Assembly: GCF_004295345.1 (NCBI RefSeq)
Contig: NZ_CP036200.1
Location: forward strand, 2,377,001-2,441,000
Length of the DNA stretch: 64,000 nt
Direction: 5' to 3'
Source: Shewanella maritima
GTDB lineage: Bacteria; Pseudomonadota; Gammaproteobacteria; Enterobacterales; Shewanellaceae
Each line of letters opens with the position of its first letter. Positions within the stretch are counted from its first letter, which is position 1. Below the pieces are notes generated by a model, which searched no databases, had not been told where the DNA came from, and worked only from the letters and a program-made list of their open reading frames with translations. Below are positions 51,189 through 61,745 of this stretch, piece by piece. Position numbers and translations under genes: made by a program.

Positions 51189-52055
51189 ATGAGTCCATGG
51201 GAAGGTGTAATGGAGTTTGTTGCAGTTGCCAAAACAGCGAGCTTTACCGCAGCAAGTAAACGCTTAGGTATCTCTACTGCTCAAGTTAGTCGTCAGGTGA
51301 GCCAATTAGAGAACCGCTTGCAAACCAAACTGTTTTATCGCACCACGCGCAAGGTGTCGTTAACTGAAGAGGGCGCAATCTATTTTCGTCATTGTGAGCA
51401 GGTACTTGATGGTTTAGCCGAGGCTGAAAGAGCCATATCAAGTTTGCAGCAAGAGCCACGAGGGCTGATTAGGATTACCGCGCCAGTGACTTATGGCGAG
51501 CGTTTTGTGATGCCAGCTATTATTGATTTTATGCAGCAATATCCGCAAGTAGAAGTGGTTTGTGAGCTAACTAACAGACAACTTGATTTAGTCGCCGGTG
51601 GTTACGATTTAGCGATTAGGTTAGGGCATTTAGTTGATTCATCTATGATGGCAAAACGCTTAGCCAGCCGAACCCAGTATGTTTGTGCTGCACCTAGTTA
51701 TATTGCTGAATTTGGCCTGCCAACATCGCTAGCGCAGCTAGCTGATCACAATTGCTTAGTCGGTACCCATTCGCATTGGTCTTTTACTGACAAAACTCAG
51801 ACTTACTCTATAAAAGTTGCGGGCAACCTACGCTGTAACAGTGGTTTTAGTTTGTTTGATGCTGCATTGAAGGGGATTGGTTTGGTTCAGCTGCCTGACT
51901 ATTATGTGAGTCAGGCACTTAAACAAGGGAAGTTAGTATCGATACTCGATGAATTTCAGCCAGAGCAAGAAGGGATTTGGGCGCTCTATCCACAAAACCG
52001 GCATCTATCGACCAAGGTGCGTTTATTGATGGAGCATTTAACCGAAGCGCTATAG
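51189..52055 (+). CDS. LysR family regulator divergent from the formaldehyde-detoxification genes
   Basis: A 288-residue CrgA/YafC-type LysR regulator. The helix-turn-helix is FTAASKRLGISTAQVSRQVSQLE with LFYRTTRKVSLTEEG, and the effector domain has LIRITAPVTYGERFVMPAI. It is separated from adhC by 133 bases and transcribed away from it, behind a GAGAG ribosome-binding site. This placement predicts control of the formaldehyde genes, more commonly done by FrmR-type repressors in enterobacteria. Confidence 0.88.
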   Translation: MSPWEGVMEFVAVAKTASFTAASKRLGISTAQVSRQVSQLENRLQTKLFYRTTRKVSLTEEGAIYFRHCEQVLDGLAEAERAISSLQQEPRGLIRITAPVTYGERFVMPAIIDFMQQYPQVEVVCELTNRQLDLVAGGYDLAIRLGHLVDSSMMAKRLASRTQYVCAAPSYIAEFGLPTSLAQLADHNCLVGTHSHWSFTDKTQTYSIKVAGNLRCNSGFSLFDAALKGIGLVQLPDYYVSQALKQGKLVSILDEFQPEQEGIWALYPQNRHLSTKVRLLMEHLTEAL

Positions 52056-52074
52056 TGCAGTGGCTGCTGACTAT

Positions 52075-52698
52075 CTAGGTAAACATCTTGCTCAGCAATC
52101 TTGGCACTTGCGCTTTGGGTGTTTGGGTTATTTTTATCACTTGTTCAAAGTTCAGCGGTTTAGTTACTGATGATTGTTGTTTAGCAATGCTAGCCAATTG
52201 ATGTTGCCATAGGTGCGCTGTCATGGTGGCATCAGCTAACGCGCGGTGATAAACGCCATCTGTGGGTAATTGGTGATAGTCCACCAGTGTACCTAGCTTA
52301 TGATTAGGCGCATCTTGATGAATTCGCCTTGAAAGCAGTAAAGAACAAGCACATTGCCCAGAATAGCTATGACCAATTCTGGCAAATTCAGCATCGAGAA
52401 ACTTAATATCAAAGCTAGCGTTGTGGGCCACAAGATTAAAGTCACCCATAAACTCGGCAAACTCGCTCATTACAGTCTCGCAACTTGGCGCCGTGCTTAG
52501 CATTTGATTGCTGATCCCGGTGTAATTTTCAATAAAACTATTAATGCGTCGCCCTGGATTCATTAATGCTTGAAATGAGTCGGCTATTTCACCGTTAATC
52601 AGTTTAACTGCACCGATTTCAATAGCGCGGTCGCCTTTATCTGGTGATAAACCTGTGGTTTCAAAGTCGAGTACGACAACATTGTTTGCTGCAGTCAT
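52075..52698 (-). CDS. 3'-5' exonuclease (DnaQ-like, DEDDh)
   Basis: A 207-residue DEDDh exonuclease. The three acidic motifs are VVLDFETTG (Asp, Glu), AHNASFDIKFL, and the HRALADA motif with the catalytic His and last Asp. It resembles the DNA polymerase III epsilon proofreading domain but stands alone, ending about 30 bases before the stop of the previous LysR gene on the other strand. The biological role (repair, RNA turnover or tRNA trimming) is not clear from sequence. Confidence 0.88.
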   Translation of the reverse strand: MTAANNVVVLDFETTGLSPDKGDRAIEIGAVKLINGEIADSFQALMNPGRRINSFIENYTGISNQMLSTAPSCETVMSEFAEFMGDFNLVAHNASFDIKFLDAEFARIGHSYSGQCACSLLLSRRIHQDAPNHKLGTLVDYHQLPTDGVYHRALADATMTAHLWQHQLASIAKQQSSVTKPLNFEQVIKITQTPKAQVPRLLSKMFT

Positions 52699-52725
52699 GG
52701 GTTACCTTGTGTTTGGTTATGTAGC

Positions 52726-53637
52726 TTATTTGGCGGTTTGGCTGAACTTCTCCAGCAGGAAATCAATCAGTACCCGAACGCGCTTGGCTTTTTGGGTATT
52801 TTGATGGAAGTAAACGTAAATTCCTGAATAGGTCGGCCAGTATGGTTCTAATACTGGTATAAGTGAGCCGTTAGCAAGTTGATCTGCAACAATGGGCTCA
52901 ACGATGCGGCCAATTCCTAAACCATTTAATGATGCATCTATCATTAAGTCTGTGTCGTTAACTACCATGGAGTTGGGAAATTCGACCGTGATTGTTTGTC
53001 CATGATTATCTAGCTGCAACGGCGCAAGTTGATTGGAGCTGATAAAGCGGTAGCGGATTTGTTTGTGTTGCCGCAAGTCTTCAAATGACTGTGGAATACC
53101 GTTTTGCTTTTGATACTCAGGCGACACAAACAGCGCTTCGCGCATTGGTGCAGTCAGTGGCCTTGCTATCATGCCTGGCTCAACTTTATCACCAAATCGC
53201 AGGCCTAGATCAAAACCCTCTTCAAGGATATTGATAGTGGCATCTGAAACTGAAATTTCGAGTTCAATGTCCCCATAACGCTGGCAAAACTCATGATAGA
53301 TTGGTTTTAACCAGTGTTGGTAGACAAAGCGCGGTGTGGTAATACGCAGCTTACCTGAAGGTGCTTTGCTGAGGTCACTGACACTTTCGACTGCCACGGC
53401 GAGTTCATGCATAGTCGCAAAAGTGCTTTGATGCAGGCGTTTACCTGCCTCTGTTAGCTCTATGCGGCGCGTAGTTCTAACAAACAAGGGTAAGCCTAAT
53501 TGTTGCTCTAGCGCCTTTAAGGCATTACTGACAGATGGCGGCGCTATCTCTAACTTCTTAGCAGCCTTAGTAATACTGCCTTCAGTGGCAATGGCATTAA
53601 AGATATTAAGTTGGCTGTAGGTGGTTCCTGAAAGCAT
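52726..53637 (-). CDS. LysR family regulator divergent from the quinone reductase-like gene
   Basis: A 303-residue CrgA/YafC-type LysR regulator with helix-turn-helix ITKAAKKLEIAPPSVSNALKALEQQ and LFVRTTRRIELTEAG. It sits 28 bases upstream of the exonuclease gene on the same strand and is divergent from the NAD(P)H oxidoreductase gene across 146 bases. I infer that it controls that pair, possibly in response to quinones or electrophiles. Confidence 0.87.
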   Translation of the reverse strand: MLSGTTYSQLNIFNAIATEGSITKAAKKLEIAPPSVSNALKALEQQLGLPLFVRTTRRIELTEAGKRLHQSTFATMHELAVAVESVSDLSKAPSGKLRITTPRFVYQHWLKPIYHEFCQRYGDIELEISVSDATINILEEGFDLGLRFGDKVEPGMIARPLTAPMREALFVSPEYQKQNGIPQSFEDLRQHKQIRYRFISSNQLAPLQLDNHGQTITVEFPNSMVVNDTDLMIDASLNGLGIGRIVEPIVADQLANGSLIPVLEPYWPTYSGIYVYFHQNTQKAKRVRVLIDFLLEKFSQTAK

Positions 53638-53783
53638 AGTTACCTCACTATTATTAGCTAAATCATAATAATCATTTAGTTAATATCTGTCTAAAAATTA
53701 TTAATTATTCGGTCTACACTAGCTACAAGTTTTAAGGCACTCGACTAACAACACGGTGTCAGTCAATATTTTTGGAGATGGTT

Positions 53784-54356
53784 ATGAGCAAAGTATTAGT
53801 AATTTCTGGTCACCCTGAATTAGCAACATCAAACACTAACACTGTGATCCTAAAGCAGCTAGAGCAGGGTGTAGATAACATTGAGGTGCGCTACTTAGAC
53901 AAGCTTTATGGTAGTGATTACAAAATTGATGTAGCTGCCGAGCAGGCGGCTTTGCAAAGCGCTGATGTTGTTGTGCTGCAATTCCCATTTTACTGGTATT
54001 CAATGCCTGCACTTTTGAAGAAGTGGCTTGATGATGTGTTTAGCTATAACTTTGCTTATGGCTCAAAAGGCGACAAGTTAAAAGGTAAGCATTTGGTCTT
54101 ATCTTTTACAGTGGGTGGCCCAGAAGAGTCATATACTGACACAGACTATAACCATTTTACCATTGAGCAGTTGATGAAGCCGCTACATCAAACCGCCATG
54201 CTGGCACAAATGCACTATGTTGAGCCGATTTATTCTCATGGCATGGTATATATCCCAAATGTTTATAACGAGTTAGATGAGGTGCAGGGGCGAGCTTTAG
54301 TTCACGCTGATCGCTTGATGACTCAGTTACAGCAATTAACTAAGCAAGGCGCATAA
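53784..54356 (+). CDS. Flavodoxin-fold NAD(P)H oxidoreductase (KefF/MdaB-like)
   Basis: A 190-residue Flavodoxin_2-family protein. It begins SKVLVISGHPELATSNTN (FMN phosphate loop) and contains QFPFYWYSMPALLKKWLDDV and SFTVGGPEESY, both diagnostic for quinone reductase and KefF-like ancillary flavoproteins. I start at the ATG at 53784, six bases after a GGAG; an upstream TTG frame start is not convincing. It probably reduces quinones by two electrons to limit redox cycling. No Kef potassium channel gene is adjacent. Confidence 0.88.
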   Translation: MSKVLVISGHPELATSNTNTVILKQLEQGVDNIEVRYLDKLYGSDYKIDVAAEQAALQSADVVVLQFPFYWYSMPALLKKWLDDVFSYNFAYGSKGDKLKGKHLVLSFTVGGPEESYTDTDYNHFTIEQLMKPLHQTAMLAQMHYVEPIYSHGMVYIPNVYNELDEVQGRALVHADRLMTQLQQLTKQGA

Positions 54357-54368
54357 GTGGAGGCCGAG

Positions 54369-54779
54369 ATGACAAATCACAAGTCTTTAATTGAAGCTTT
54401 TGTTGCCCAGTGGTTTAAGCGTTTTGATGTGCTACCTGATGACAGTGCCTGGTTTAAACAGTTTTTGGCCGATGATTTACGTTTAGCTATGCCTGAAGGG
54501 GAGTTTGTTGGCCCTGATGGATTTGATGCTTGGTATCAAATTGCCCGCAGTAATTTCAAACCCAACTGTTTACATCTGGTTAAGCAAATTGATGTTAAGT
54601 TAGGCGAGAATGAAGGGGAGCATAAGGTAAGTTTGATAATTCACCTTGAAGCGCAGACCTATGAAACATCGCAATTTAAAGGTGAGGTATTCGAGCTTGA
54701 TGTGGCTGAGTATTGGCGTTTAACCCTAGATGATAAAGGGCAAATTAAACTCCATGATTATCAGGTCATGCCTTTGTAG
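54369..54779 (+). CDS. SnoaL-like/NTF2-fold small protein
   Basis: A 136-residue protein with a strong GGAGG ribosome-binding site five bases before the ATG at 54369, starting 13 bases after the oxidoreductase stop, so the two form one operon. The pattern (an N-terminal helix pair, WFKQFLADDLRLAMPEGEFVG, GFDAWYQ, and beta strands ending EYWRLTLDDKGQIKL) is that of the NTF2/SnoaL-like fold, which binds small hydrophobic molecules or catalyses isomerisations. No catalytic residues are assignable. Confidence 0.7.
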   Translation: MTNHKSLIEAFVAQWFKRFDVLPDDSAWFKQFLADDLRLAMPEGEFVGPDGFDAWYQIARSNFKPNCLHLVKQIDVKLGENEGEHKVSLIIHLEAQTYETSQFKGEVFELDVAEYWRLTLDDKGQIKLHDYQVMPL

Positions 54780-54799
54780 AACAGTTGGGGTTTTACAAT

Positions 54800-54831
54800 A
54801 AAAAAACGCAGCCAGTTAGCTGCGTTTTTTT
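54800..54831. terminator. Bidirectional terminator between the SnoaL-like gene and mnmE
   Basis: ACGCAGC-CAGTTA-GCTGCGT hairpin flanked by AAAAAA before and TTTTTTT after, so it works for both converging transcripts. Confidence 0.9.
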
Positions 54832-54914
54832 GATATGTACGGATAGTTGCGAATATAAAGTTAGTACTTACTCACTTTATGTATTCGAGCTCTATATCTT
54901 GGGATCAATAAGTA

Positions 54915-56276
54915 CTATTTGCCAATACAGAACGAGCTGAAAATCTTACCTAATAGGTCATCTGAGGTGAACTTACCGGTAATTTCAGATAGCGCTAACT
55001 GGCACATGCGTAGCTCTTCAGCAAGCAATTCACCAGCTTGGAATACCTCAAGTTGTTCTTTACCCAGTTGCAAATTGCTTGAGGCTAAATCTAGTGCTTC
55101 TAAGTGGCGACGACGGGCAATAAAGCCACCTTCAAGGTTACTTTGATAACCCATTAACGACTTCAAATGTTGCTTAAGGGCATCGACACCTAAGCCAGTT
55201 TTGGCAGAGATGCGATAAACCTCATTACCTTTTTCTGTGGTGTGCTCTAACGCTTCGCCTGTTAAGTCAGCTTTATTGCGCACAACAGTCACGCCTAGAT
55301 TCTTTGGTAAGCGGTCAATAAAGTCTGGCCAAATATCGTGTGGGTCAATTGCCTCTGTGGTGGTGCCATCAACCATAAATAACACTTGGTCGGCGGTGGC
55401 TATTTCATCCCATGCACGCTCAATACCGATTTGCTCGACAGTGTCTGAAGTGTCGCGCAGCCCCGCAGTATCAATAATATGCAGCGGCATACCATCAAGG
55501 TGAATATGTTCACGTAGCACGTCGCGTGTGGTGCCAGCTATTTCAGTCACAATGGCTGACTCTTTACCTGCCAAAGCATTAAGTAGACTTGATTTACCGG
55601 CATTTGGGCGACCAGCAATCACCACTTTCATGCCTTCGCGAATGATTGAGCCTTGCTTAGCGCTTTGTTGCACATGGGCAAGTTTGTCGATAATCGCATA
55701 CAGAGCATTAGCAATTTTACCGTCTGATAAGAAGTCGACTTCTTCATCAGGGAAATCAATCGCTGCTTCAACATACAGGCGCAGATTAGTGACCTTATCT
55801 ACCAGTTCGTGTACTTCATTTGAGAACTCACCCTGCAGCGAGTTTAATGCGCTTTTGGCTGCTTGCTCGCTGGTGGCATCAATTAAGTCAGCAATGGCTT
55901 CTGCTTGGGCTAAGTCGAGCTTGTCGTTCATAAAGGCTTGCTCACTAAACTCACCAGGTTTAGCTATGCGTACACCTTCGACTTCAAGCACACGCTTGAT
56001 CAGCATATCAAGCACGATTTGCCCACCGTGACCTTGTAGCTCAAGTACATCTTCACCAGTAAATGAGTTTGGTCCTTTAAAAAATAGCGCGATACCCTGA
56101 TCGATAACCTTGCCATCAGCAGCATTAAAGTTGCAGTAGTCAGCGTAGCGCGTTTTAGGAATATGGCCTAAAACAGTATCTGCGACCTTGCTAGCAAGGT
56201 CGCCTGAAACACGAATAATACCTACACCACCACGTCCAGGGGCGGTAGCTTGTGCCACGATAGTGTCTGTTTTCAC
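54915..56276 (-). CDS. mnmE: tRNA modification GTPase MnmE
   Basis: A 453-residue MnmE (TrmE) of standard length. It has the N-terminal tetrahydrofolate domain ([22 protein letters not shown]), an inserted G domain ([32 protein letters not shown]) and the C-terminal CIGK motif. With MnmG it installs cmnm5 at wobble uridines. It ends the rpmH-rnpA-yidD-yidC-mnmE block. The usual mnmE-mnmG adjacency is broken here by about 10.5 kb. Confidence 0.97.
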   Translation of the reverse strand: MKTDTIVAQATAPGRGGVGIIRVSGDLASKVADTVLGHIPKTRYADYCNFNAADGKVIDQGIALFFKGPNSFTGEDVLELQGHGGQIVLDMLIKRVLEVEGVRIAKPGEFSEQAFMNDKLDLAQAEAIADLIDATSEQAAKSALNSLQGEFSNEVHELVDKVTNLRLYVEAAIDFPDEEVDFLSDGKIANALYAIIDKLAHVQQSAKQGSIIREGMKVVIAGRPNAGKSSLLNALAGKESAIVTEIAGTTRDVLREHIHLDGMPLHIIDTAGLRDTSDTVEQIGIERAWDEIATADQVLFMVDGTTTEAIDPHDIWPDFIDRLPKNLGVTVVRNKADLTGEALEHTTEKGNEVYRISAKTGLGVDALKQHLKSLMGYQSNLEGGFIARRRHLEALDLASSNLQLGKEQLEVFQAGELLAEELRMCQLALSEITGKFTSDDLLGKIFSSFCIGK

Positions 56277-56303
56277 TGGAATACCTGTTAATTTTTACAA
56301 AGG

Positions 56304-56328
56304 AAAAGGCGGCTAAACAGCCGCCTTT
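56304..56328 (-). terminator. Hairpin between yidC and mnmE
   Basis: AAGGCGGCT-GTTT-AGCCGCCTT on the minus strand, followed by TTCC, in the 79-base gap. It may attenuate read-through from yidC to mnmE. Confidence 0.7.
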
Positions 56329-56355
56329 AAATCATTTACTGGGTCGAGCTAAGGC

Positions 56356-57981
56356 TTATTTTAAGCCTTTTTTCTCCAGCTGGGCATAAATAATCTTCTG
56401 CTGGATGATGGCAACGATGTTACCGACTAACCAGTAAAGTACTAGACCTGATGGGAACCATAGGAAGAATACTGTGAAGATAATTGGCATCCACTGCATC
56501 ATTTTCACTTGCATTGGATCCATGGTTGGTGCCATTGGCTGCATCTTTTGCATTAACCACATAGACGCACCCATTAGTAGTGGAAGTACGTAGTATGGGT
56601 CTTGAACCGATAAGTCATCAATCCAAAGCATAAATGGTGCATGACGTAGCTCGTAGCTTTCTAGCAATACCCAGTATAGGGCAATGAAGATAGGCATTTG
56701 GAACAAGATAGGTAAGCAGCCGCCCATAGGGTTAACTTGCTCTTTCTTGTACAGCTCCATCATTGCTTGACCCATTTTCTGACGGTCTTCACCGTAACGC
56801 TCTTTTAGGTCAGCAAGTTTCGGCTGTAGGTTACGCATCTTCGCCATAGAAGTGTATTGCGACTTAGTTAGTGGGTATAGGAAACCACGAACCGTTAGCG
56901 TAATTAAGATAATTGCCATACCCCAGTTAACTACCAGTGATTGATAGAACATCAATAACCAGTGGATAGGGATTGCAAGCCACCATAGGAAACCATAATC
57001 AACTACTAGGTTAAGAGACTCTGAGATAGCAGAAAGGGCTTCTTGATCTTTAGGGCCAACATAGAACTGTGAGCTAATTTTTTGGTTAGCACCAGGTGCA
57101 ATGTCATACATAGCGCCGCGGAAACCAATATTAGCCAAGCCACCAGCGCTAACGCTTGAGAAAATGGTGTTAGCATCGTTTGCTGGTGGAACCCATGCTG
57201 ATACAAAGTAGTGTTGTAGCATAGCAGCCCAACCACCGAGAGTTGGTTGGTTTAGGTTACTTTTCGCCATGTCTTCGAAGTCATACTTCTCGTAGCGGGT
57301 ATTTTGGGTTGAGTAAGCCGCGCCGCGATAAGTTGGCATCATCATGCTGCTTTCTGAAGGACGGATGGTTTGTTTAATTTGACCATACATCTGCATTTGC
57401 AGCGGGCTAGCAGTGGTGTTGTTTACTTCGAAATCAACGCTTACATCATATTGGCCACGGGTAAAGGTGAAGCTTTTAACATACTTAACGCCGTTTTCAG
57501 CAACGAAAGTCATTGGTACAGTTAAGCTATCTTGACCATCAGCAAGGGTGAATGACTCCGCTGATACTGCGTAATGCGGACGACCATTTGCAGCACTATC
57601 AATACCATTACGACCAATTAGGCCGCTTTGAGCGATATAAGTGAAGTCATTGTTTTGTTCAAGTAGAACAAATGGATCTTCTTGGTCGATTTCACGCTTG
57701 TGCTCAAGTAGCGCAGCGTAAACAATATCACCACCAACAGGATTGATTTTAATATCAAGCGTATCTGTCTTGATTGAAATGAAATCAGCGTCAAGCGGTA
57801 ATTGAGCAGGAACGCCAACACTGTCAGCTTCAGGAACATCACTACTATGATTTGCTGCTGAGGTTGTTTGAGCAGCACTTTGTGGTGCTGGTTGTGGGGC
57901 TTGATCGGCATTCCATTGTTGCCACAGCAATAAGCTGACGAACAATAGACCAATAAGCAAAATATTGCGTTGAGATTCCAT
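56356..57981 (-). CDS. yidC: Membrane protein insertase YidC
   Basis: A 541-residue YidC of the proteobacterial type. It starts [23 protein letters not shown] (first membrane helix), then a large periplasmic domain (about residues 45-340), and the conserved insertase core with [25 protein letters not shown] and [21 protein letters not shown]. It inserts and folds inner-membrane proteins such as AtpE. It follows yidD by 3 bases. Confidence 0.97.
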   Translation of the reverse strand: MESQRNILLIGLLFVSLLLWQQWNADQAPQPAPQSAAQTTSAANHSSDVPEADSVGVPAQLPLDADFISIKTDTLDIKINPVGGDIVYAALLEHKREIDQEDPFVLLEQNNDFTYIAQSGLIGRNGIDSAANGRPHYAVSAESFTLADGQDSLTVPMTFVAENGVKYVKSFTFTRGQYDVSVDFEVNNTTASPLQMQMYGQIKQTIRPSESSMMMPTYRGAAYSTQNTRYEKYDFEDMAKSNLNQPTLGGWAAMLQHYFVSAWVPPANDANTIFSSVSAGGLANIGFRGAMYDIAPGANQKISSQFYVGPKDQEALSAISESLNLVVDYGFLWWLAIPIHWLLMFYQSLVVNWGMAIILITLTVRGFLYPLTKSQYTSMAKMRNLQPKLADLKERYGEDRQKMGQAMMELYKKEQVNPMGGCLPILFQMPIFIALYWVLLESYELRHAPFMLWIDDLSVQDPYYVLPLLMGASMWLMQKMQPMAPTMDPMQVKMMQWMPIIFTVFFLWFPSGLVLYWLVGNIVAIIQQKIIYAQLEKKGLK

Positions 57982-57984
57982 AGT

Positions 57985-58239
57985 TTATTTATTACACCTG
58001 TCTTTTTTTGGTGGGACGGGATCACTACCGCCGGGATGTAAAGGGTGACATTTTAATATGCGTTTGGCTGCAAACCAACAACCTTTTACGGTTCCATGCA
58101 GATTAATTGCTTCAATTGCGAACTGTGAACAACTTGGATGAAAGCGGCAGCGATGCCCCAGCATAGGGCTGATAAAGAGTTGATAGCCTCTAATTGCCTT
58201 GGTGGCTAACCATTGTAGCGGCGATTGAGTTTGCGCCAT
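57985..58239 (-). CDS. yidD: Membrane protein insertion efficiency factor YidD
   Basis: An 84-residue protein with the YidD family core: [34 protein letters not shown] and [17 protein letters not shown]. It overlaps the 3' end of rnpA by 34 bases, as in most bacteria. It is a small membrane-associated helper of YidC-dependent insertion. Confidence 0.93.
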   Translation of the reverse strand: MAQTQSPLQWLATKAIRGYQLFISPMLGHRCRFHPSCSQFAIEAINLHGTVKGCWFAAKRILKCHPLHPGGSDPVPPKKDRCNK

Positions 58240-58562
58240 AGCTTCTCTATCAATCGGTGAAGTTGTGCATTATCCATATCTACCACGCCATTTCGCACAA
58301 GGACGACTATGTCGAGATTGGGAATATCATGCTGATTTAAGCGAAAACTACTTCGAATGATTCGCTTGATACGATTACGATCACTGGCGTTTTTTACAAA
58401 ACGTTTAGCAACAGTTAAACCGATACGTGGATTTTGCTCTGAATTAGGAATTGCGAGCAGGGTAATTTCAGCAGAAGATGCTTTGATGGGGTTGGTAAAT
58501 ACGGGTTTGAATTGTGCGGGAGTTAAGAGTCTTAACTCCCGCCCAAAGGTATAGCTAGTCAC
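58206..58562 (-). CDS. rnpA: Ribonuclease P protein component
   Basis: A 118-residue RnpA with a GTG start. It has the family motifs [35 protein letters not shown] and [13 protein letters not shown]. It binds the RNase P RNA to process tRNA 5' ends. It lies 15 bases after rpmH and overlaps yidD. Confidence 0.94.
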   Translation of the reverse strand: MTSYTFGRELRLLTPAQFKPVFTNPIKASSAEITLLAIPNSEQNPRIGLTVAKRFVKNASDRNRIKRIIRSSFRLNQHDIPNLDIVVLVRNGVVDMDNAQLHRLIEKLWRKLNRRYNG

Positions 58563-58577
58563 CTAGTTAACTACTTA

Positions 58578-58715
58578 TTAAGCAGATAAACGAGCGCGAC
58601 CTTTTGCACGACGACGTGCAAGAACCTTACGGCCGCCAACAGTGGCCATACGAGCGCGGAAGCCGTGAGAACGCTTGCGCTTCAGGTTGCTAGGTTGAAA
58701 AGTACGTTTACTCAT
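58578..58715 (-). CDS. rpmH: 50S ribosomal protein L34
   Basis: A 45-residue protein, very basic, beginning [18 protein letters not shown] and containing [19 protein letters not shown]. It has the standard length and the standard place at the head of rpmH-rnpA-yidD-yidC-mnmE, divergent from dnaA. Confidence 0.98.
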
Positions 58716-58886
58716 GATGGCAATCCGTCTTTGTTAGTTAGTAAACCTTTAACTCAAATAGAGCAAAGGGCAAAAAAGAGGCCGAATTGTAATCACTTTA
58801 ACTACCAGCGTCAACAGCCAAAGCAGTATTATGGCTAAATTCTACCTATTCTTATTGGGATCTTATCTGTTGTTGCCACCACAGGG

Positions 58887-59153
58887 TGTGGATAAGTCTG
58901 TTAACTAACACTACATCTTGTGGATCATAAGCGGCTAACGCAGATCAGAGCGGCGCTATTATAGATCAAAGCTGATCGGTTAATAAAGCCGAAGCAGCGT
59001 CAAATTATCGCGAATTGGATCGAAAATGATCTTTAATGATCTTAGATATCCACATACAATGGATCGCTCTGGGGATAATTCTTCTATAAAGGATAGCGAT
59101 CATTCAGATCTCGCTATAGAATAGCCCTCCTTTAATCAAACATTTGGGGATAA
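58887..59153 (+). promoter_or_regulatory. dnaA promoter region with DnaA-box-like sites
   Basis: In the rpmH-dnaA gap: TGTGGATAA at 58887 (perfect DnaA box), TGTGGATCA at 58919, ATATCCACA at 59046, TGGGGATAA at 59070 and again at 59145 (each one mismatch), with several GATC sites among them. This fits the known autoregulation of dnaA by DnaA. The last box overlaps the ribosome-binding region of dnaA. No gene is seen elsewhere in this 442-base gap. Confidence 0.7.
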
Positions 59154-59157
59154 ATAA

Positions 59158-60543
59158 GTGGCGGTTTCACTTTGGCAACAATGTATCGGCAGATTGCAAG
59201 ATGAGCTCAGTGCGCAGCAATTTAGTATGTGGATCCGACCGTTACAAGCTGAAATGGATGGCGATACGCTTGTGTTATATGCCCCAAACCGTTTCGTATT
59301 AGATTGGGTTCGCGACAAATACATTAATAGCATTAATCAGTTTTTTACTGAGCAAATGGGCGGTGATGCGCCTAAGTTGCGCTTTGATATTGGTAGTCGT
59401 CCATCAGCCCCTGTGTCGCGACCAGCTGCCCCACAAGCACCAAGTAAGCCTGCTGCTAGCCCAAGCGCCAGCAGTGGCCCACGTTTTAATACCAATGCTG
59501 AACCGTTAGCGGATGCTAATCATCGCAGTAATATTAATCCAACTTACCAGTTTGATAACTTTGTTGAAGGTAAATCGAACCAGCTCGGTAAGGCTGCAGC
59601 GCTGCAAGTAGCAGAAAACCCAGGCGGCGCATATAACCCACTATTTTTATATGGCGGCACAGGTTTAGGTAAAACCCACCTTTTACATGCAGTGGGTAAT
59701 GGCATTATTAAGAACAACCCTAATGCGAAAGTGGTGTACATGCATTCTGAGCGCTTTGTTCAGGACATGGTTAAAGCACTACAAAACAATGCCATTGAAG
59801 ACTTTAAGCGTTACTACCGCAGTGTTGATGCACTCTTTATTGATGATATTCAGTTTTTTGCTAACAAAGACAGATCCCAAGAAGAATTCTTCCATACCTT
59901 TAATGCGTTATTAGAAGGTAATCATCAGATCATCTTAACTTCAGACCGTTATCCAAAAGAGATCGACGGCGTTGAAGATCGTCTTAAATCGCGATTTGGT
60001 TGGGGTTTAACCGTGGCGATTGAGCCACCTGAGTTAGAAACCCGTGTTGCCATCTTAATGCGTAAAGCCCAAGAGAGCGGCATAAACTTACCTGATGAAG
60101 TGGCCTTCTTTATTGCTAAGCGTTTACGCTCTAATGTTCGTGAGCTAGAAGGCGCATTAAACCGCGTTATTGCTAACGCGAATTTCACTGGCCGCCCAAT
60201 CACAATTGATTTTGTGCGAGAAGCACTAAGAGACCTCTTGGCACTGCAAGAAAAATTGGTCACTATAGACAATATTCAGAAAACAGTGGCTGAATACTAC
60301 AAAATCAAGATGGCTGACATGTTATCTAAACGCCGCTCACGCAGTGTGGCACGTCCACGACAAGTGGCGATGGCATTGTCTAAAGAATTAACTAACCAAA
60401 GTCTGCCAGAAATTGGTGATGCCTTTGGTGGTCGCGACCATACCACTGTGTTGCACGCTTGCCGCAAGATTGCGCAGCTGCGTGAAGAAAGTCATGATAT
60501 TAAAGAAGATTATGCTAACTTGATTCGTACACTGTCTTCTTAA
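59158..60543 (+). CDS. dnaA: Chromosomal replication initiator protein DnaA
   Basis: A 461-residue DnaA. Domain I is [20 protein letters not shown] to about 85, then a Pro/Ser/Ala-rich linker, the AAA+ domain III ([16 protein letters not shown]alker [12 protein letters not shown]alker B) and domain IV with the DNA-binding signature [14 protein letters not shown]. The GTG start follows GGGGATAAATAA. It binds boxes at oriC (44.5-44.8 kb) and probably its own promoter. It is first in dnaA-dnaN-recF-gyrB. Confidence 0.98.
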   Translation: MAVSLWQQCIGRLQDELSAQQFSMWIRPLQAEMDGDTLVLYAPNRFVLDWVRDKYINSINQFFTEQMGGDAPKLRFDIGSRPSAPVSRPAAPQAPSKPAASPSASSGPRFNTNAEPLADANHRSNINPTYQFDNFVEGKSNQLGKAAALQVAENPGGAYNPLFLYGGTGLGKTHLLHAVGNGIIKNNPNAKVVYMHSERFVQDMVKALQNNAIEDFKRYYRSVDALFIDDIQFFANKDRSQEEFFHTFNALLEGNHQIILTSDRYPKEIDGVEDRLKSRFGWGLTVAIEPPELETRVAILMRKAQESGINLPDEVAFFIAKRLRSNVRELEGALNRVIANANFTGRPITIDFVREALRDLLALQEKLVTIDNIQKTVAEYYKIKMADMLSKRRSRSVARPRQVAMALSKELTNQSLPEIGDAFGGRDHTTVLHACRKIAQLREESHDIKEDYANLIRTLSS

Positions 60544-60562
60544 TTCAGGGAACGTGGAATAG

Positions 60563-61660
60563 ATGAAATTTTCAATTGATAGGGATGCCCTATTAAAGCC
60601 TTTACAGCTAGTATGCGGCGCGGTTGAGCGTCGTCATAACCTACCTATTTTATCCAACCTATTGGTTGAGGTGAGTGAACACTCACTGAAACTAACCGGT
60701 ACAGACCTTGAGGTCGAGCTGGTTGGTCATGCACCTATTCAAGGTGACATTCAAATAGGTAGAACCACAGTTCCTGCTAAAAAGCTGTTGGATATTGTTA
60801 AGTCACTTCCAGAGTCTGAAATCAAAGTTGAGCAGCAAGACAACCGTTGGTTATTGCGCTCAGGTCGTAGCCGCTTCTCGTTAGCGACATTACCTGCTGA
60901 AGAGTACCCGAATGTTGAGGCCTTTCAGGCTGAGATTGAATTTAGCATCAAGCAAGGTGTGCTTAAGTCGATTATTGATTCAACTCAGTTCTCAATGGCT
61001 AACCAGGACGTACGTTACTACCTCAATGGTTTGTTATTTGAAACCGAAGGCAATGTACTCAAAGCCATTGCCACCGATGGTCACCGTTTGGCATTAAGCC
61101 ATCGAATGGTTGAAGCCACTTTGCCAGAGAAGCAAGTGATTGTTCCGCGCAAAGGTGTGATTGAAATGGCGCGTTTGCTTGATACTGAAGATGCCGATAT
61201 TACCATTGCCATTGGTGACAGTGCGATTCGCGCCACCACGGCTGCAGCAGTATTTACCAGTAAATTAGTTGATGGCCGTTTCCCTGATTATCGCCGCGTA
61301 CTACCAAAAGGCGGTGATAAAATTGTGGTTGCTAGCCGCAATCAATTTAAACAAGCATTGACCCGCGCTTCTATTTTATCGAATGAGAAGTTCCGCGGTG
61401 TGCGTATTCAGCTTGAGCCTGGTTTATTGAAGATAACTGCAAATAACCCAGAGCAAGAAGAAGCCGAAGAAATCATTGATGTTGATTATCAAGGTAGTGA
61501 GTTAGAGATTGGCTTTAACGTTAGCTACCTGCTTGATGTGCTTAACAACCTTGCCAGCGATGATGTGCGCATTACCTTAATTGACGGCAACTCAAGTGCC
61601 TTAATTGAAAACCACAAAGAAGAAGATTCTATGTATGTGGTGATGCCGATGCGATTATAA
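60563..61660 (+). CDS. dnaN: DNA polymerase III beta sliding clamp
   Basis: A 365-residue beta clamp with the three repeated domains. It starts MKFSIDRDALLKPLQLVCGA, has ATDGHRLALSHR in the middle and ends MYVVMPMRL, the family C-terminus. It lies 19 bases after dnaA and before a terminator hairpin, so recF may be transcribed partly separately. Confidence 0.98.
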   Translation: MKFSIDRDALLKPLQLVCGAVERRHNLPILSNLLVEVSEHSLKLTGTDLEVELVGHAPIQGDIQIGRTTVPAKKLLDIVKSLPESEIKVEQQDNRWLLRSGRSRFSLATLPAEEYPNVEAFQAEIEFSIKQGVLKSIIDSTQFSMANQDVRYYLNGLLFETEGNVLKAIATDGHRLALSHRMVEATLPEKQVIVPRKGVIEMARLLDTEDADITIAIGDSAIRATTAAAVFTSKLVDGRFPDYRRVLPKGGDKIVVASRNQFKQALTRASILSNEKFRGVRIQLEPGLLKITANNPEQEEAEEIIDVDYQGSELEIGFNVSYLLDVLNNLASDDVRITLIDGNSSALIENHKEEDSMYVVMPMRL

Positions 61661-61688
61661 ATCTATAGATTAAATTGTGGTAATCTCT

Positions 61689-61717
61689 AAAGGTGCATAA
61701 CTTGATGCACCTTTTTT
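61689..61717 (+). terminator. Terminator-like hairpin between dnaN and recF
   Basis: AAAGGTGCAT-AACTTG-ATGCACCTTT followed by TTT. It should limit read-through from dnaN into recF. Confidence 0.8.
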
Positions 61718-61745
61718 GTTTGTCTATCCGCGTTTGTAGGAATTC

